Positions 43,595-52,831 of a stretch of 64,000 nucleotides of DNA are shown piece after piece. A program made the position numbers and the translations under genes. The notes under the pieces were generated by a model that was not told where the DNA came from, did not search any database, and was given only the letters and a program-made list of their open reading frames with translations. The first letter of the stretch is position 1. Each line of letters opens with the position of its first letter. The stretch lies in contig JACIXD010000015.1 in NCBI GenBank assembly GCA_014360645.1, positions 1-64,000 of the forward strand, in the 5' to 3' direction. This DNA is from Actinomycetota bacterium (GTDB lineage Bacteria; Actinomycetota; Geothermincolia; Geothermincolales; RBG-13-55-18).

Positions 43595-44683
43595 CTATTC
43601 CTTCACCACTCGCAGCTTTGAGACGTCCACCTCGTTGGCCGTGCTCACGGTGTGGTAATACCATTTCCCTTTCTGTATGTCGTACCACAGCGACCAGTTG
43701 CTGCTGGAGGTGAGCACCTTCTCCCTGCCGTTGCGGTCTATCACCACCAGGCTGTAGCCCTTCTCGGGGGTCACCTTCACCCGCGAGCCGGCGGGGCTGT
43801 AGATGATGTTGTCCACGGGGTTCTTCCAGAACTCCGGGTCCAGCCCGATGTCGGTGTAGGCGTAGTCCCCCCAGTTCCTCGGATACCTGCCGTTCTTCTC
43901 GTAGTACTGTTTGATGAGGTCCACCATGCCGGTGGTTATCTCGCCGAAGGTGTCGCCGAGGGGGGTCTTCTTCCCGGAAGCCGCCTTGCCGAGGACATGG
44001 TCCCAGGCCACCTTGCGCGGCTGGTCGTGCTGAAACCTAGTGCCGTCCGAACGCATGCCCACCTGGCTGTCGGTGAGGCAGGCCACGGAGAGCCCGTCGG
44101 TCACGTAGTCGTATCTCCCCGCCACCTCGCCCACTCCCCTGCCGTTGGAGGGGCAATCGAAGGGACCGTGTCCCGTACCTCCCGCGTCCCCCATCACCGC
44201 CACGGGAAAGCCGGGAAGGGTGCAATAGGGGTTGAACGGGGCTCCGCCTCGCGCCTCGAAGTATTCGGCGAGGGAGCGGTCGGTATCCCCGGCGATGTTC
44301 CCCTCCAGGTCTATATAGGCCTCCCCACCGCCGGGGAGGTAGCCGCCCTCCAGCAATGACTCGTCGGGGTGGTCGGCCCTCCACCTCATGATGGCGTACT
44401 CGATGGACCTCTCGTTGTGCAGGCAGACGCTGCGCTCCGCCACCTCCTTCACCGAGACATAGACGGGGACCGCCAGAGCCGCGAGGATGCCGATGAGCAG
44501 GATGACTATAGTTATCTCGATGAGGGTGAAACCGGGATGAAAACCCCCTCTTCCGATCGCAAGGTCCGGGCGGCTCCACGCTTTCCCGGCCTTCCCGGGG
44601 CCTTGCCGGAACACCCCCGCCTCCGCGCGCATCCGCCCGTTCAGCCTCCTCGCTGCCGCCTCGAACCGGTGCAGTTCAGCCAT
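43595..44683 (-). CDS. Type IV prepilin-like pseudopilin
   Basis: A 362-residue protein with a canonical class-III signal: after a 51-residue leader, GFTLIEITIVILLIGIL shows the Gly / Phe-Thr-Leu-Ile-Glu processing site (Glu at +5 after cleavage) and the hydrophobic helix. The rest is a large globular domain (about 280 residues) with a Cys-containing region (NPYCTLPGFPVAV) and an aromatic-rich C-terminus, far larger than standard pseudopilins. No prepilin peptidase, PilC or PilM/N/O gene is in the window. It ends this pilus-like set, next to the B-box protein whose stop lies five bases upstream of its ATG. Confidence 0.85.
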   Translation of the reverse strand: MAELHRFEAAARRLNGRMRAEAGVFRQGPGKAGKAWSRPDLAIGRGGFHPGFTLIEITIVILLIGILAALAVPVYVSVKEVAERSVCLHNERSIEYAIMRWRADHPDESLLEGGYLPGGGEAYIDLEGNIAGDTDRSLAEYFEARGGAPFNPYCTLPGFPVAVMGDAGGTGHGPFDCPSNGRGVGEVAGRYDYVTDGLSVACLTDSQVGMRSDGTRFQHDQPRKVAWDHVLGKAASGKKTPLGDTFGEITTGMVDLIKQYYEKNGRYPRNWGDYAYTDIGLDPEFWKNPVDNIIYSPAGSRVKVTPEKGYSLVVIDRNGREKVLTSSSNWSLWYDIQKGKWYYHTVSTANEVDVSKLRVVKE

Positions 44684-44687
44684 GGTA

Positions 44688-45326
44688 TCACCCCCCGTTT
44701 CCGGCTTCCGGGGCCGTGCCGCCCTCGCGCGCGGGCACGGAGACGTCGCTTCCCTTAAGGGAACCCGCTCCGTGGTCCTGCGGGTTGGGGCACGCTATCT
44801 CGTATCCCGTTCCCTTCAGCCTATAGACATAAGGCGCCTGCGTGGCCGGGCACGCCGCCTTCACCCGGAGGTAGGGGCCCAGCGCCTCCAAGTCGGCCGG
44901 ATAGTCCCCGTGCTCATCGTGGTAGGCGCGTAGGGCCAGGCGCACCTCCTGCATGTTGATGATGCAGTCGTCGCCGCTCCAGGCCTCCTGCTGCTCCGGC
45001 GAACCTTCGGCCGGCGCGGCGTCGAAGGCGAAGTGTTTGTAGATGATGAACCCGGAAGCTCCCGCGATGAGCAGCGCCGCGGCGACCGCCACCGCCAGGA
45101 AGGCGCGTGAACCCACCTTCCTTTTCCCCGTCTCTCCCGGCGCCCCGGTTGCCCTCGCCTCCGCCTCCCTGCCCCGGAACTCCGCCAGCTGCCTGTCCAC
45201 GGCGCAGTCGTAGCAGTAGGCGCCTTCCTCCTCCAGGAACTCCACGCAATCCTCGCATATCGGCTTCCCGCAACCCGCGCAGGCGCGGCCCGCCTCGCGG
45301 TCGGGATGGTTCATGCACCTTGCCAT
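44688..45326 (-). CDS. B-box-type zinc finger membrane protein with pilin-like C-domain
   Basis: A 212-residue protein: an N-terminal zinc site (CMNHPDREAGRACAGCGKPICEDCVEFLEEEGAYCYDC, a B-box-like Cys/His set), a single transmembrane helix (AFLAVAVAAALLIAGASGFIIY), and an exported C-domain (IINMQEVRLALRAYHDEHGDYPADLEALGPYL) that reads like a short pseudopilin or secreted propeptide domain. The zinc box probably faces the cytosol. It sits between GspE/PilB and the large pseudopilin, so it is a likely pilus-assembly or minor-pilin component, but I do not recognise the family by name. Confidence 0.75.
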   Translation of the reverse strand: MARCMNHPDREAGRACAGCGKPICEDCVEFLEEEGAYCYDCAVDRQLAEFRGREAEARATGAPGETGKRKVGSRAFLAVAVAAALLIAGASGFIIYKHFAFDAAPAEGSPEQQEAWSGDDCIINMQEVRLALRAYHDEHGDYPADLEALGPYLRVKAACPATQAPYVYRLKGTGYEIACPNPQDHGAGSLKGSDVSVPAREGGTAPEAGNGG

Positions 45327-45344
45327 CCTCCATCACCTCCCCGT

Positions 45345-47024
45345 TCAACGCGGCACGGTGCGGGCGATCTCCTCCACGGAAGTGACCCCCTGCACCACCT
45401 TGTTCACGGCGTTCCGCCACATGGTGGCCATGCCCTCCTCCACCGCGCGGGCCTTCACCTCCCCGGGGTTGACCTGCGCGTCGGTCAGGGCCCTGATGCC
45501 CTCGCTCATGGGCATGACCTCGAAAACGCCGATCCGCCCCTTGTAGCCGGTGTTGCCGCAGTACCTGCACCCCACGGGGCGGTAGAAGCGGTGGCTGCCC
45601 TCTATCCCCAGCTCCACGAGGACCTCCGGGGAAGGGGTATAACCCTCCTTGCAGCGGGGGCAGAGCTTCCTCACCAGCCTCTGAGCGATGACCAGCTTCA
45701 CCACCTCGCGCACGTAGTACGGCTCTATGCCTATGTCCACCAGCCTGGGCACCGTCTCCGGCGCGCCCGTGGTGTGGAGGGTGCTCAGCAGGAGATGTCC
45801 GGTGAGGGCGGCCTGCACCGAGATGTGGGCGGTCTCCTTGTCCCTTATCTCCCCCACCAGGATGATGTCCGGGTCCTGGCGCAGCACCGATCTGAGGATG
45901 GTGGCGAAGTCCAGGCCGATCTTGTGGTTGACCGGGATCTGGCTCACCATCGCCAGGCGGTATTCCACGGGGTCCTCGATGGTGATGATCTTGCGGCTGA
46001 CGTCGGTGAGCTCGTTGAGCACCGCATAGAGAGTGGTGGTCTTGCCGCTCCCCGTGGGGCCGGTGACCAGGATGAACCCGTGGGGTTCCTCCAGGGCCTT
46101 GAGCAGCTTGCGCAGGTCCGCGTCCTCCAGCCCCAGTTCGACCAGGCTCACCCGTGCCTTGGACTGGTCCAGTATCCTGATGATCACCTGCTCCCCGTAG
46201 ATGGTGGGGGAGGTGGCTACGCGGAAGTCCACGTCCTTGCCGCCGTACTTGACGAAGAAGCGCCCGTCCTGGGGGAGGCGCCGTTCCGCGATGTTCAGCT
46301 CCGCCAGCACCTTCACCCGCGAGACCAGGGCGTTGAGCACCTCCACGGGAAGGATCCTGGCCTCGGCGAGCAGGCCGTCCACGCGGTAGCGTACCCGGAC
46401 CAGGTTCTCCTGCGGCTCGATGTGGATGTCGCTGGCGCCCTCCTTGATGGCCCGGGTGAGGAGGAGGTTGGCAAGCCTTACCACCGGACCCTCGTCCACC
46501 CTCACCTCGTCCAGGACCTCCGGCTTGTAGCGGTCCACGAACTCCAGGCGGTCCTCTTCCCAATCCACCAGCTCGTTCTCCAGGCCTCCATCCTTGAAGA
46601 AATAGTCGATGGCCTCGAGGATGTCCTCCTCGTCGCTGAGGATGGGCTCCAGGGTATAGCCGGAGGCGAAGGCCAGCATGTCCAGGGAAGCGGTGTCGAA
46701 GGGACAACTCACCGCCACGGTGAGGATGTCGCCGATGAGGGTGACGGGGATAGCCACCAGGTTCCTGGCCACGTTGGCGGGGATGAGCTTCACCGCCTGG
46801 GGATCTATGAGATCGACGGAGAGCTTCACGTAGGGGATGTCCACGTTATGGGATATGAACTCTTTGAGCTGCTCGCGGGTGGTGAAGCCCTCCTTGACGA
46901 GGATGTCCTTGAGCCGCTGCCCGGTGGTCTTCTGCAGCTTGAGGGCGAGGTCCAGCTGTTCCTGGGTGATCATCCCCTTCTCCACCAGGACGCTTCCCAG
47001 CCCTCCGTCCGCGTTGCCGGTCAT
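45345..47024 (-). CDS. GspE/PilB-type assembly ATPase
   Basis: A 559-residue secretion/pilus motor ATPase. An N-terminal MshEN-like domain (about 1-150: LVEKGMITQEQLDLALKLQ) precedes the catalytic core: GPTGSGKTTTLYAVLNEL (Walker A), DPVEYRLAMVSQIPVN (Asp box), SVLRQDPDIILVGEIRDKETA (Walker B), and the His box TGHLLLSTLHTTGAPET. A zinc-binding pair CPRCKEGY...CRYCGNTGYKGR follows, as in GspE/PilB. It powers assembly of the pseudopilins encoded just downstream. The inner membrane partner (PilC/GspF) is absent from the window. Confidence 0.93.
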   Translation of the reverse strand: MTGNADGGLGSVLVEKGMITQEQLDLALKLQKTTGQRLKDILVKEGFTTREQLKEFISHNVDIPYVKLSVDLIDPQAVKLIPANVARNLVAIPVTLIGDILTVAVSCPFDTASLDMLAFASGYTLEPILSDEEDILEAIDYFFKDGGLENELVDWEEDRLEFVDRYKPEVLDEVRVDEGPVVRLANLLLTRAIKEGASDIHIEPQENLVRVRYRVDGLLAEARILPVEVLNALVSRVKVLAELNIAERRLPQDGRFFVKYGGKDVDFRVATSPTIYGEQVIIRILDQSKARVSLVELGLEDADLRKLLKALEEPHGFILVTGPTGSGKTTTLYAVLNELTDVSRKIITIEDPVEYRLAMVSQIPVNHKIGLDFATILRSVLRQDPDIILVGEIRDKETAHISVQAALTGHLLLSTLHTTGAPETVPRLVDIGIEPYYVREVVKLVIAQRLVRKLCPRCKEGYTPSPEVLVELGIEGSHRFYRPVGCRYCGNTGYKGRIGVFEVMPMSEGIRALTDAQVNPGEVKARAVEEGMATMWRNAVNKVVQGVTSVEEIARTVPR

Positions 47025-47066
47025 CTCTCTTCACCTCGCCTCCTGCCCGCGCCCTTCCGAGGCGGT

Positions 47067-47474
47067 TCAGCTCTCCTTTGACCGCGCCGCCAGGCTCGCG
47101 TCCCCCACCAGCTCCTCGACCCTGCGCAGGAACTCCTCGCGCTCCTCAGGCCTGGCGGGCTTGGGGAGATAGAGGTCGGCTCCAGCCTCCCTGGCCACCC
47201 TGTGATAGTTCTGCTTCATGTAGATGGCGCTGGTCATGACCACCGGGGTCCTCTCCTCCCCCTCCAGGTCCCGGATGCTCTCCACCAGCTTGAAGCCGTT
47301 GAGCTTGGGGATGAGGCAGTCCGTGATCACCAGGTCGGGCTTTTCCTCCAGAAACCTGCGCAGGGCCTCCTCGCCGTCCCGGGCGACGATGACCTCGTGT
47401 CCCCTGGCCTCGAGGGCGTCCTTGGTGATCTGCAGGATGAGCTCGGAGTCCTCTACCAGAAGTATGCGGGCCAT
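47067..47474 (-). CDS. Stand-alone response regulator receiver (CheY-like)
   Basis: A 135-residue single receiver domain. The acidic pocket is VEDSE (about residues 7-11), the phospho-acceptor is Asp52 (LVITDCLIP), Thr/Ser is in VVMTSAIYM, and the Lys is in LYLPKPARPEE. Nothing follows the receiver, so it is likely a CheY- or PilG/PilH-like protein. It lies 42 bases upstream of the PilB-like ATPase in the same direction, suggesting it tunes pilus assembly or motility. Its kinase is not seen. Confidence 0.9.
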   Translation of the reverse strand: MARILLVEDSELILQITKDALEARGHEVIVARDGEEALRRFLEEKPDLVITDCLIPKLNGFKLVESIRDLEGEERTPVVMTSAIYMKQNYHRVAREAGADLYLPKPARPEEREEFLRRVEELVGDASLAARSKES

Positions 47475-47858
47475 CTCTCCTCACCCCTCTCCAGCGCCAA
47501 CGCAGCTCGCTCCCTTTGCCTCCCAGCGCATGCCACCGGCCTTACGGGGATATGGAGGCCGCCTACGGGGCCTTTCGGCCGCGGTGCCTTACGGGGCCAC
47601 TTCCATATCTTCCAGCCGTGCGCGACGGAGTAAACGCTTTCACTCGCGGTATCGTCATTCTTTGAAGGATGTAAATAGCCTGGACGGGTGAAGGGGATCA
47701 CCCGTTCGGGCCATTGTGGCGCCGGGTACATGGCGGGCCGCCCAGGAAGGCCTTCAGGCGGAGCCAGGAGCGACCGTAAAGCCCCGCTTATCGGGGCGCC
47801 GTGCGTCGCCGAGCCGGAGTGGCGCATGCGTCACGCCCCGCCGCGGTCAAGCATGATT
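47475..47858. other. Intergenic region between the receiver gene and the tandem repeat
   Basis: About 384 bases upstream of the receiver gene (minus strand). GC-rich, with several short frames but no gene recognised. The receiver operon's promoter should lie here; only a weak AT-leaning area (47630-47680) was noticed. Confidence 0.45.
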
Positions 47859-48143
47859 GCGTCCCGGCAGGCAGGGGACCTGCTTGAGCGCCGCGGGAGC
47901 AGGGAGCGCCCCGCCCGGACCCCGGGAGGGGCGGCGCTGCGCCGGGCGGGGCGACGTTTACGGAAGGCTTTGCTCAGGCGTAATAGCGTCCCGGCAAATA
48001 GGGGACCTGCTTGAGCGCCGCGGGAGCAGGGAGCGCCCCGCCCGGACCCCGGGAGGGGCGGCGCTGCGCCGGGCGGGGCGACGTTTACGGAAGGCTTTGC
48101 TCAGGCGTAATAGCGTCCCGGCAAATAGGGGACCTGCTTGAGC
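47859..48143. repeat. 127-bp tandem repeat covering the 3' end of the micropeptide gene
   Basis: Units start at 47859, 47986 and 48113 (period 127). The third, rightmost unit is the true 3' end of the minus-strand gene at 48101-48286; the other units repeat its last codons (LLKQVPYLPGRYYA plus stop) and an intervening GC-rich hairpin-forming segment (GCCCGGACCCCGGG). Copy 2 is nearly perfect; copy 1 differs at its edge (CAGGCAGGGG for CAAATAGGGG). Confidence 0.92.
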
Positions 48144-48286
48144 AGGTGGACGATGAAACGTCTCCTCGATTCGTCCAGGCGCGCGAACCGCACGGCTAGC
48201 AGGCCCAGCGCCAGGACCAGGAAGACGGGCATCAGCTTTCCCGCCATGCCCCCGCCGCCGGTCTCGGCTTTTCCGCTCTTCAGCAT
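48101..48286 (-). CDS. 61-residue membrane micropeptide downstream of flavoprotein 1
   Basis: A 61-residue protein with one predicted transmembrane helix (KLMPVFLVLALGLLAVRFA, about residues 17-35) flanked by basic residues, then a cytosolic-looking tail ending LLKQVPYLPGRYYA. ATG is preceded by AGGAGGTCCAC, an excellent ribosome binding site. It lies 51 bases downstream of the phytoene-desaturase-like gene on the same strand. A second tiny protein with the same topology and end motif occurs in the same position after flavoprotein 2 (56071-56220). It probably anchors or positions the flavoprotein at the membrane. Its own 3' end is tandemly duplicated. Confidence 0.7.
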   Translation of the reverse strand: MLKSGKAETGGGGMAGKLMPVFLVLALGLLAVRFARLDESRRRFIVHLLKQVPYLPGRYYA

Positions 48287-48337
48287 GTGGACCTCCTGGG
48301 TCGATCATCTACATCCGGCACTTTTGCCCGTTTCCCT

Positions 48338-49834
48338 TCACTCGTACTTCTCGATGAGCCGCGAGGCGATGTATCCCGATGCGACGGCCGAGGGCACCCC
48401 CCCGCCGGGGTGGGTGGAGGCGCCGGTGAGGTAGAGCCCCCTGATGGACTTGGACTTCGCCGCCGGCCGGAATACCGCCTGGGCGGGAAGGTCCATCTGC
48501 AGGCCGTATATGGCCCCGCCGGGCGAGAGCAGGCGGCGCTCGAAATCCAGCGGGGTGGAGACCTCGAGGACCTTCACGTGGTCCTTCAGGCCGGGTATTG
48601 CCTTCTCCGAGAGCCCCTCGATCATGCGCTCCGCCACGCGCTGTTTCTCGCGGTCCCAGTCGGTACCCGAGAGGCGGTAGGGGCCCATGCCCATGATGTT
48701 GAGCACGTGGCAGCCCTCCGGGGCCATGGAGGGATCGGACTCCGTGGGCCAGCAGATAAGGCCGTGCACCTGCTGCGGTATCTCCCCCCTGCGGTATTCG
48801 TTCCACCAGAAGTCGTTCATCATCTCCAGGGGGCCGATGGTCAAGCTGTGGTGTGCCTCCAGGGGTGGGCGGTAGTCAAGCCCCACGTAGAGCATGACGC
48901 AGGACATGGAGACCTCGTAGCTCTTGATGCCGAAGCGGGCCAGCCAGGGAAGGTGCTCCTCGCCGATCATCTCCAGGTAGAGCTTCTTGGCGTTGACGTT
49001 GGAGACCACCAGGTCGGAGGTTATCTCGGTCCCGTCCGCCAGGCGCACCCCCTCAACCCTGCGGTCCCGCACCATGACCCTGTCCACCTCGGTGCCCAGC
49101 CTCACCTCCATGCCCAGCCTCTCGCCGCAGCGCCGGAAGGCCTCGGGGATCCGGATCATGCCGCCGCGCGGATACCAGATGCCCTCGTGTTCCGAGTAGG
49201 GGATGAGGGCGATGAAACCGGGCGCGAGCTCGGGCGGCAGGCCGCAGTAGAAGGACTGGAAGGACATGGTCTGCTGCACCACGTCGTTCTTGAAGTACTT
49301 CTTGATCACGTCCTGGTAGCTGGTGAAGAAGAGGGGGAGGAACTTGAGCATGCGCGGGTTCTTGAGGCCCATCTTCATCATGTCCGCCATGCCGTTGCAG
49401 GGGTTGGTGAAGAAGGCCTCGATGGTCTGCTTCATCATGTCGGCGAAGTAGTCCGCGAGCTGGTACCATTGCCTGCCGTCCTCGGGGGAGATGGCGGAGA
49501 TCACCTCCGCCGTCCCCTCCAGGGAAAGGGGATAGTTCACCCGGGAGCCGTCCTCGAAGATATAGCTGTAGATGGGATCGCAGAGCATGAGTTCCACCTC
49601 CGCCTGGAAGGAGGTGCCAAGAGCCTCGAAGGCCTTCTCGATGGGGTTGATCACCTCCACGATGGAGGCTCCCACGTCGAACCGGAAGCCGTCCTTCTCG
49701 AAGGTGGAACAGCATCCCCCCACCCGATCGCTCTGCTCCAGCACCAGCACCTTGCGGCCCTGCCTGGCCAGCAGGGCGCCCGCGGAGATGCCCCCGCATC
49801 CGGCTCCGATCACGATCACGTCGTAGTCCGCCAT
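48338..49834 (-). CDS. Phytoene-desaturase-like FAD oxidoreductase 1
   Basis: A 498-residue flavoprotein of the carotenoid desaturase/isomerase and retinol-saturase type. The FAD-binding fold opens with YDVIVIGAGCGGISAGALLARQGRKVLVLEQSDRVGGCCSTFE; the C-terminal GDG-like element is GLYLTGASTHPGGGVPSAVASG. Regions SMSCVMLYVGLDYR and the Pro-rich AHHSLTIGP match the second flavoprotein. The ATG follows AAGGAGTGACGTCAC. The gene follows the GlcD-like gene at about 180 bases and precedes the micropeptide. Substrates in this superfamily include isoprenoids; nothing here fixes one. The paralogue at 56299 shares most motifs. Confidence 0.85.
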   Translation of the reverse strand: MADYDVIVIGAGCGGISAGALLARQGRKVLVLEQSDRVGGCCSTFEKDGFRFDVGASIVEVINPIEKAFEALGTSFQAEVELMLCDPIYSYIFEDGSRVNYPLSLEGTAEVISAISPEDGRQWYQLADYFADMMKQTIEAFFTNPCNGMADMMKMGLKNPRMLKFLPLFFTSYQDVIKKYFKNDVVQQTMSFQSFYCGLPPELAPGFIALIPYSEHEGIWYPRGGMIRIPEAFRRCGERLGMEVRLGTEVDRVMVRDRRVEGVRLADGTEITSDLVVSNVNAKKLYLEMIGEEHLPWLARFGIKSYEVSMSCVMLYVGLDYRPPLEAHHSLTIGPLEMMNDFWWNEYRRGEIPQQVHGLICWPTESDPSMAPEGCHVLNIMGMGPYRLSGTDWDREKQRVAERMIEGLSEKAIPGLKDHVKVLEVSTPLDFERRLLSPGGAIYGLQMDLPAQAVFRPAAKSKSIRGLYLTGASTHPGGGVPSAVASGYIASRLIEKYE

Positions 49835-50014
49835 GTGACGTCACTCCTTCCGTACCGCACTCGCCGCGCCGCCGGGGACCCTCCCACAGGGCCCGCGGGT
49901 AGGCGTCCCGGCGCCGTTCCCTTCCCTGCTCCCGTCTCTTACCCTTCCGCGCGCGGGGCCCGCGCTCCGCGCCGCCTTCTCCGCCGCACCCGCTCCCGGG
50001 CGCCGACCACCCCC

Positions 50015-51628
50015 TTACAGCGCCGCCTTCTTCATGCGCAGGGTGTCGTAGTCGAAGCGGCGGAGGCAGATGTTGTTGGGGTCGTAGATCATCTTCATGT
50101 CCCGGTAGGCGTCCACATAGGTGCCCGCCTGGGGGAAGACGAAGCCGATGAGGTCGTGCAGCGGCCCCGCCCCCTCCACCAGCGCCCACACCCCGAAGCA
50201 TATCCCCGATCCCTTGCGGAAGGAGGCAGCCATGGCCGCCAGGGTCCCGGAGATGGTGCGCAGGCTGTCCTCGGGGTTGGACTGGTCGATGAAGATGTCG
50301 AACTCGATGAAGCCCAGCCGCCCCATGTCGTAGGGCTGGAAATAGGTGGCGATGAGATCGGCGGAGATGACGTTGTCGTCCGTACCCACCTGCTGGGTCA
50401 TGGCCCGCATCATCTCCCGGTTGATCTCCGGGAGGTACTCAAGGTGGTCGAGGCCGAAGCCCACGAAGAAGGAGCCCTTCACCCGCTGCACGCGCACCGA
50501 CTCGCGGAAGAACTTGGTAAATTTATCCACACCGAGGATGCGTCCCTCCGAGATGTCCTCCACCACCTCCCAGTCCATGAACTCGAACTCCGGCGCTACC
50601 GCCAGGATGTCCTCCTCGCACACCTTGCACTTGACCTCCGTCTCCTCCTCGGAATAGCCGCCGGTCACCGGCACCACGTAATGGCGCGGGAACATGGGGA
50701 TGAGCTTGGAGGACTCCGCGTTGGTCTCCGCCAGGAAGATGCCCATGTAGGTGTTCTGGAAGTAGGCGTTCTCGATGACGATGTTGCGCTGGCTGATGGC
50801 CTTGAGGGCGGGGGCGATGTGATCCCAGCTCTCGGAGTCGCTGATGGGCACGGTGAGCTTGACGTGCTCGGGGTTGGGATAGAGGCGCAGGGTCATCTCG
50901 GTGATGATGCCCATGGTCCCCAGGGAGCCGCGGATGAAGGCCCGCACGTCGGGGCCGGGTCCCGGCATGTGCACGGGGTCGGCCCCGTATGCCGTCGGGC
51001 CTCCCACCATCACCTGCCCCTCGGGGAGCACGATCTTGTAGCCGATGATGTGGTCCAGCCCCACCCCGTACTTGTTGGCCAGGGTGGAGATGTTGCCCAT
51101 CATGATGTTGGAGACCACCGAGGCGTTGGCGGAGGTGGAGGGATTGATGAGGCGCAGGCCGCGCTTGAGGGTCTCCGTCTGCAACTGGGCGAAGGTCACC
51201 CCGGGGCCGATGGTGCAGAACATGTTCTCCTCGTCGATCTCCATGATCTCGTCCATGCGCCGCAGGTCGCAGAGGAGGCCGCCGTAGGGCGGGATAGTCA
51301 TGCCCAGGGTGTTGAGGCCCGTGCCGTAGGGGGTGACGTCTATGAGGTACTTGTTGGCGATCTTCATGATCGCCACCACGTCCTCCGTGGAGCCGGGCAG
51401 GGCCACGATGTGGGGATGGTTCATGGGCACCACCGACTGGTCGCGGGCGTAGGCCACGGTGATGTTGATGTCGTTGGAGACCCATTCCTCGCCCAGCGCC
51501 TCCTGCAGCTCGCGGTAGGCCTTCTCCAGGTTCTCCGGCAGGTTGTGGGTGCCGTCGATCTCGTGCTTCACCGGCACCCTGATGACCTTGCGCTCGCGCA
51601 GGTCCTTCTGCAGGTCCTTTCCCTTCAC
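50015..51628 (-). CDS. FAD-linked oxidase, GlcD/VAO-type (subunit A)
   Basis: A 537-residue flavoprotein of the vanillyl-alcohol-oxidase/GlcD fold. The FAD-binding domain occupies about 60-260 (HPHIVALPGSTEDVVAIMKIANKY, then DVTPYGTGLNTLG, then GPGVTFAQLQTETLKRGLR). The substrate domain follows, ending with YDPNNICLRRFDYDTLRMKKAAL. It contains KCKVCEEDI. Its ATG comes immediately after the stop of the Fe-S gene (51629), so the two are tightly coupled. It is probably a hydroxyacid or alcohol dehydrogenase with the Fe-S partner as electron acceptor. Confidence 0.87.
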   Translation of the reverse strand: MKGKDLQKDLRERKVIRVPVKHEIDGTHNLPENLEKAYRELQEALGEEWVSNDINITVAYARDQSVVPMNHPHIVALPGSTEDVVAIMKIANKYLIDVTPYGTGLNTLGMTIPPYGGLLCDLRRMDEIMEIDEENMFCTIGPGVTFAQLQTETLKRGLRLINPSTSANASVVSNIMMGNISTLANKYGVGLDHIIGYKIVLPEGQVMVGGPTAYGADPVHMPGPGPDVRAFIRGSLGTMGIITEMTLRLYPNPEHVKLTVPISDSESWDHIAPALKAISQRNIVIENAYFQNTYMGIFLAETNAESSKLIPMFPRHYVVPVTGGYSEEETEVKCKVCEEDILAVAPEFEFMDWEVVEDISEGRILGVDKFTKFFRESVRVQRVKGSFFVGFGLDHLEYLPEINREMMRAMTQQVGTDDNVISADLIATYFQPYDMGRLGFIEFDIFIDQSNPEDSLRTISGTLAAMAASFRKGSGICFGVWALVEGAGPLHDLIGFVFPQAGTYVDAYRDMKMIYDPNNICLRRFDYDTLRMKKAAL

Positions 51629-52828
51629 CTACACCACCTCCCCCAGCCCGGAAGCCAGCACCTCGTAGATGTCGTACACCGGCAGGCCGCCCGTGGTCGC
51701 GAAGTGGTCCTCGCAATGCGGGCAGGCGGTGACCAAGGCCTCGGCTCCCACCGCCCGCGCTTCCTCCATGCGCTCGGATGCCGTCCAGGACGCCAGCTCG
51801 GGTCTGGCGGCGCGTACCCCACCGCCGGCGCCGCAACACCAGGAGTTCTCGCGGTTACGCTGGAACTCCAGCAGCTCCAGTCCCGGCACCGCCGCCAGCA
51901 GACGGCGCGGCTGCTCGTAGATCTCGCACCACCTGCCGAGCATGCAGGGATCGTGGTAGGCGGCCCTGAGGGCGCTCTCGCCCTGGAAGCGCAGGGCCTT
52001 CTTCTTGAGCGCCCTGGCGAGGATCTCCGCGGGATGCACCACCTCCAGGTCCATGGCCTTGCCGTATTCGTCACGCAGGACCTGCAGGCAGTGGGGGCAG
52101 GGGGCGATGATGCGCGAGGCGCCGGTGGAGCGGAAGAGGTCGATATTCTCCAGGGCGCGCTCCTCGAAGCCGTCGCGGTCTCCCAGGGCGAGGTTGAAGC
52201 TGCGGCAGCAGGGCTCGGCATCCCCCAGCACCCCGATATCCAGTCCCGCCGCCCTCAGCAGCCTGACCAGGGAAGCGAGCCTCCCGCGCATCCTCTCGTC
52301 GGAGGCGTAGGCGCAGCCCACGAAGAGCAGGTTCTCGGCCTTTTCCCGGCTGAGGTCCTTGACCCCGAGTTCCCGTGCCGCCTCGCCCTTGAAACCTTTC
52401 TCCAGCCCCATGGGGTTGTCCCTGTCGGCGGTGGAATCGAGCATGGCGCGGTGACCCTCCAGGAGGCCCCACCCCTCCTCCACCGCCTTCTCCCGCATGA
52501 GCTGGATGATGCGCGTGGTGTGCAGGCCCTTGAGAGGGAAGCACATCTCCTGGCAGAGCCCGCAGAGGTTGCAGGAATAGATGATCTCCGCCGTCTTGGG
52601 GGTGGGTTCGAACTCCAGATTGGTGATGGCCCTGGCGATCTCCATCATCCCCGCGGCGTAGTAGGACTCGAAGCGGTAACGGGTGCCGCAGGGACAGTTG
52701 TAGGAGAAGCGCGCGCTCTCGAACACCTGCACGTTCATGGACTGGCACATCTTGCACTTGCCGCATACCCAGTAATCGTCACGGTAGTCGGTGAGCTTCT
52801 CCCTTTTCCTGGTAAGCCCGCGTTCCAT
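51629..52828 (-). CDS. Fe-S oxidoreductase with two CCG domains (GlcF/HdrD-like)
   Basis: A 399-residue protein. Its N-terminus has CGKCKMCQSMN and CPCGT followed by CNLCGLCQEMCFP, an array for one or two [4Fe-4S] clusters, though the first group departs from the usual CxxCxxCxxxCP. Two CCG domains follow: LLFVGCAYAS...AEPCCRSF and YHDPCMLGR...SWCCGAGGGV, then CPHCEDHF. CCG domains hold non-canonical clusters in HdrB/D, GlcF and LutA proteins. It is sandwiched between two FAD oxidases, so both may feed electrons into it. Confidence 0.88.
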   Translation of the reverse strand: MERGLTRKREKLTDYRDDYWVCGKCKMCQSMNVQVFESARFSYNCPCGTRYRFESYYAAGMMEIARAITNLEFEPTPKTAEIIYSCNLCGLCQEMCFPLKGLHTTRIIQLMREKAVEEGWGLLEGHRAMLDSTADRDNPMGLEKGFKGEAARELGVKDLSREKAENLLFVGCAYASDERMRGRLASLVRLLRAAGLDIGVLGDAEPCCRSFNLALGDRDGFEERALENIDLFRSTGASRIIAPCPHCLQVLRDEYGKAMDLEVVHPAEILARALKKKALRFQGESALRAAYHDPCMLGRWCEIYEQPRRLLAAVPGLELLEFQRNRENSWCCGAGGGVRAARPELASWTASERMEEARAVGAEALVTACPHCEDHFATTGGLPVYDIYEVLASGLGEVV

Positions 52829-52831
52829 GTC

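Noticed and set aside
47859-48143. Could the three-unit array be a CRISPR?
   Set aside because: Only three adjacent 127-base units without unique spacers and with a gene end inside one unit; no cas genes nearby.
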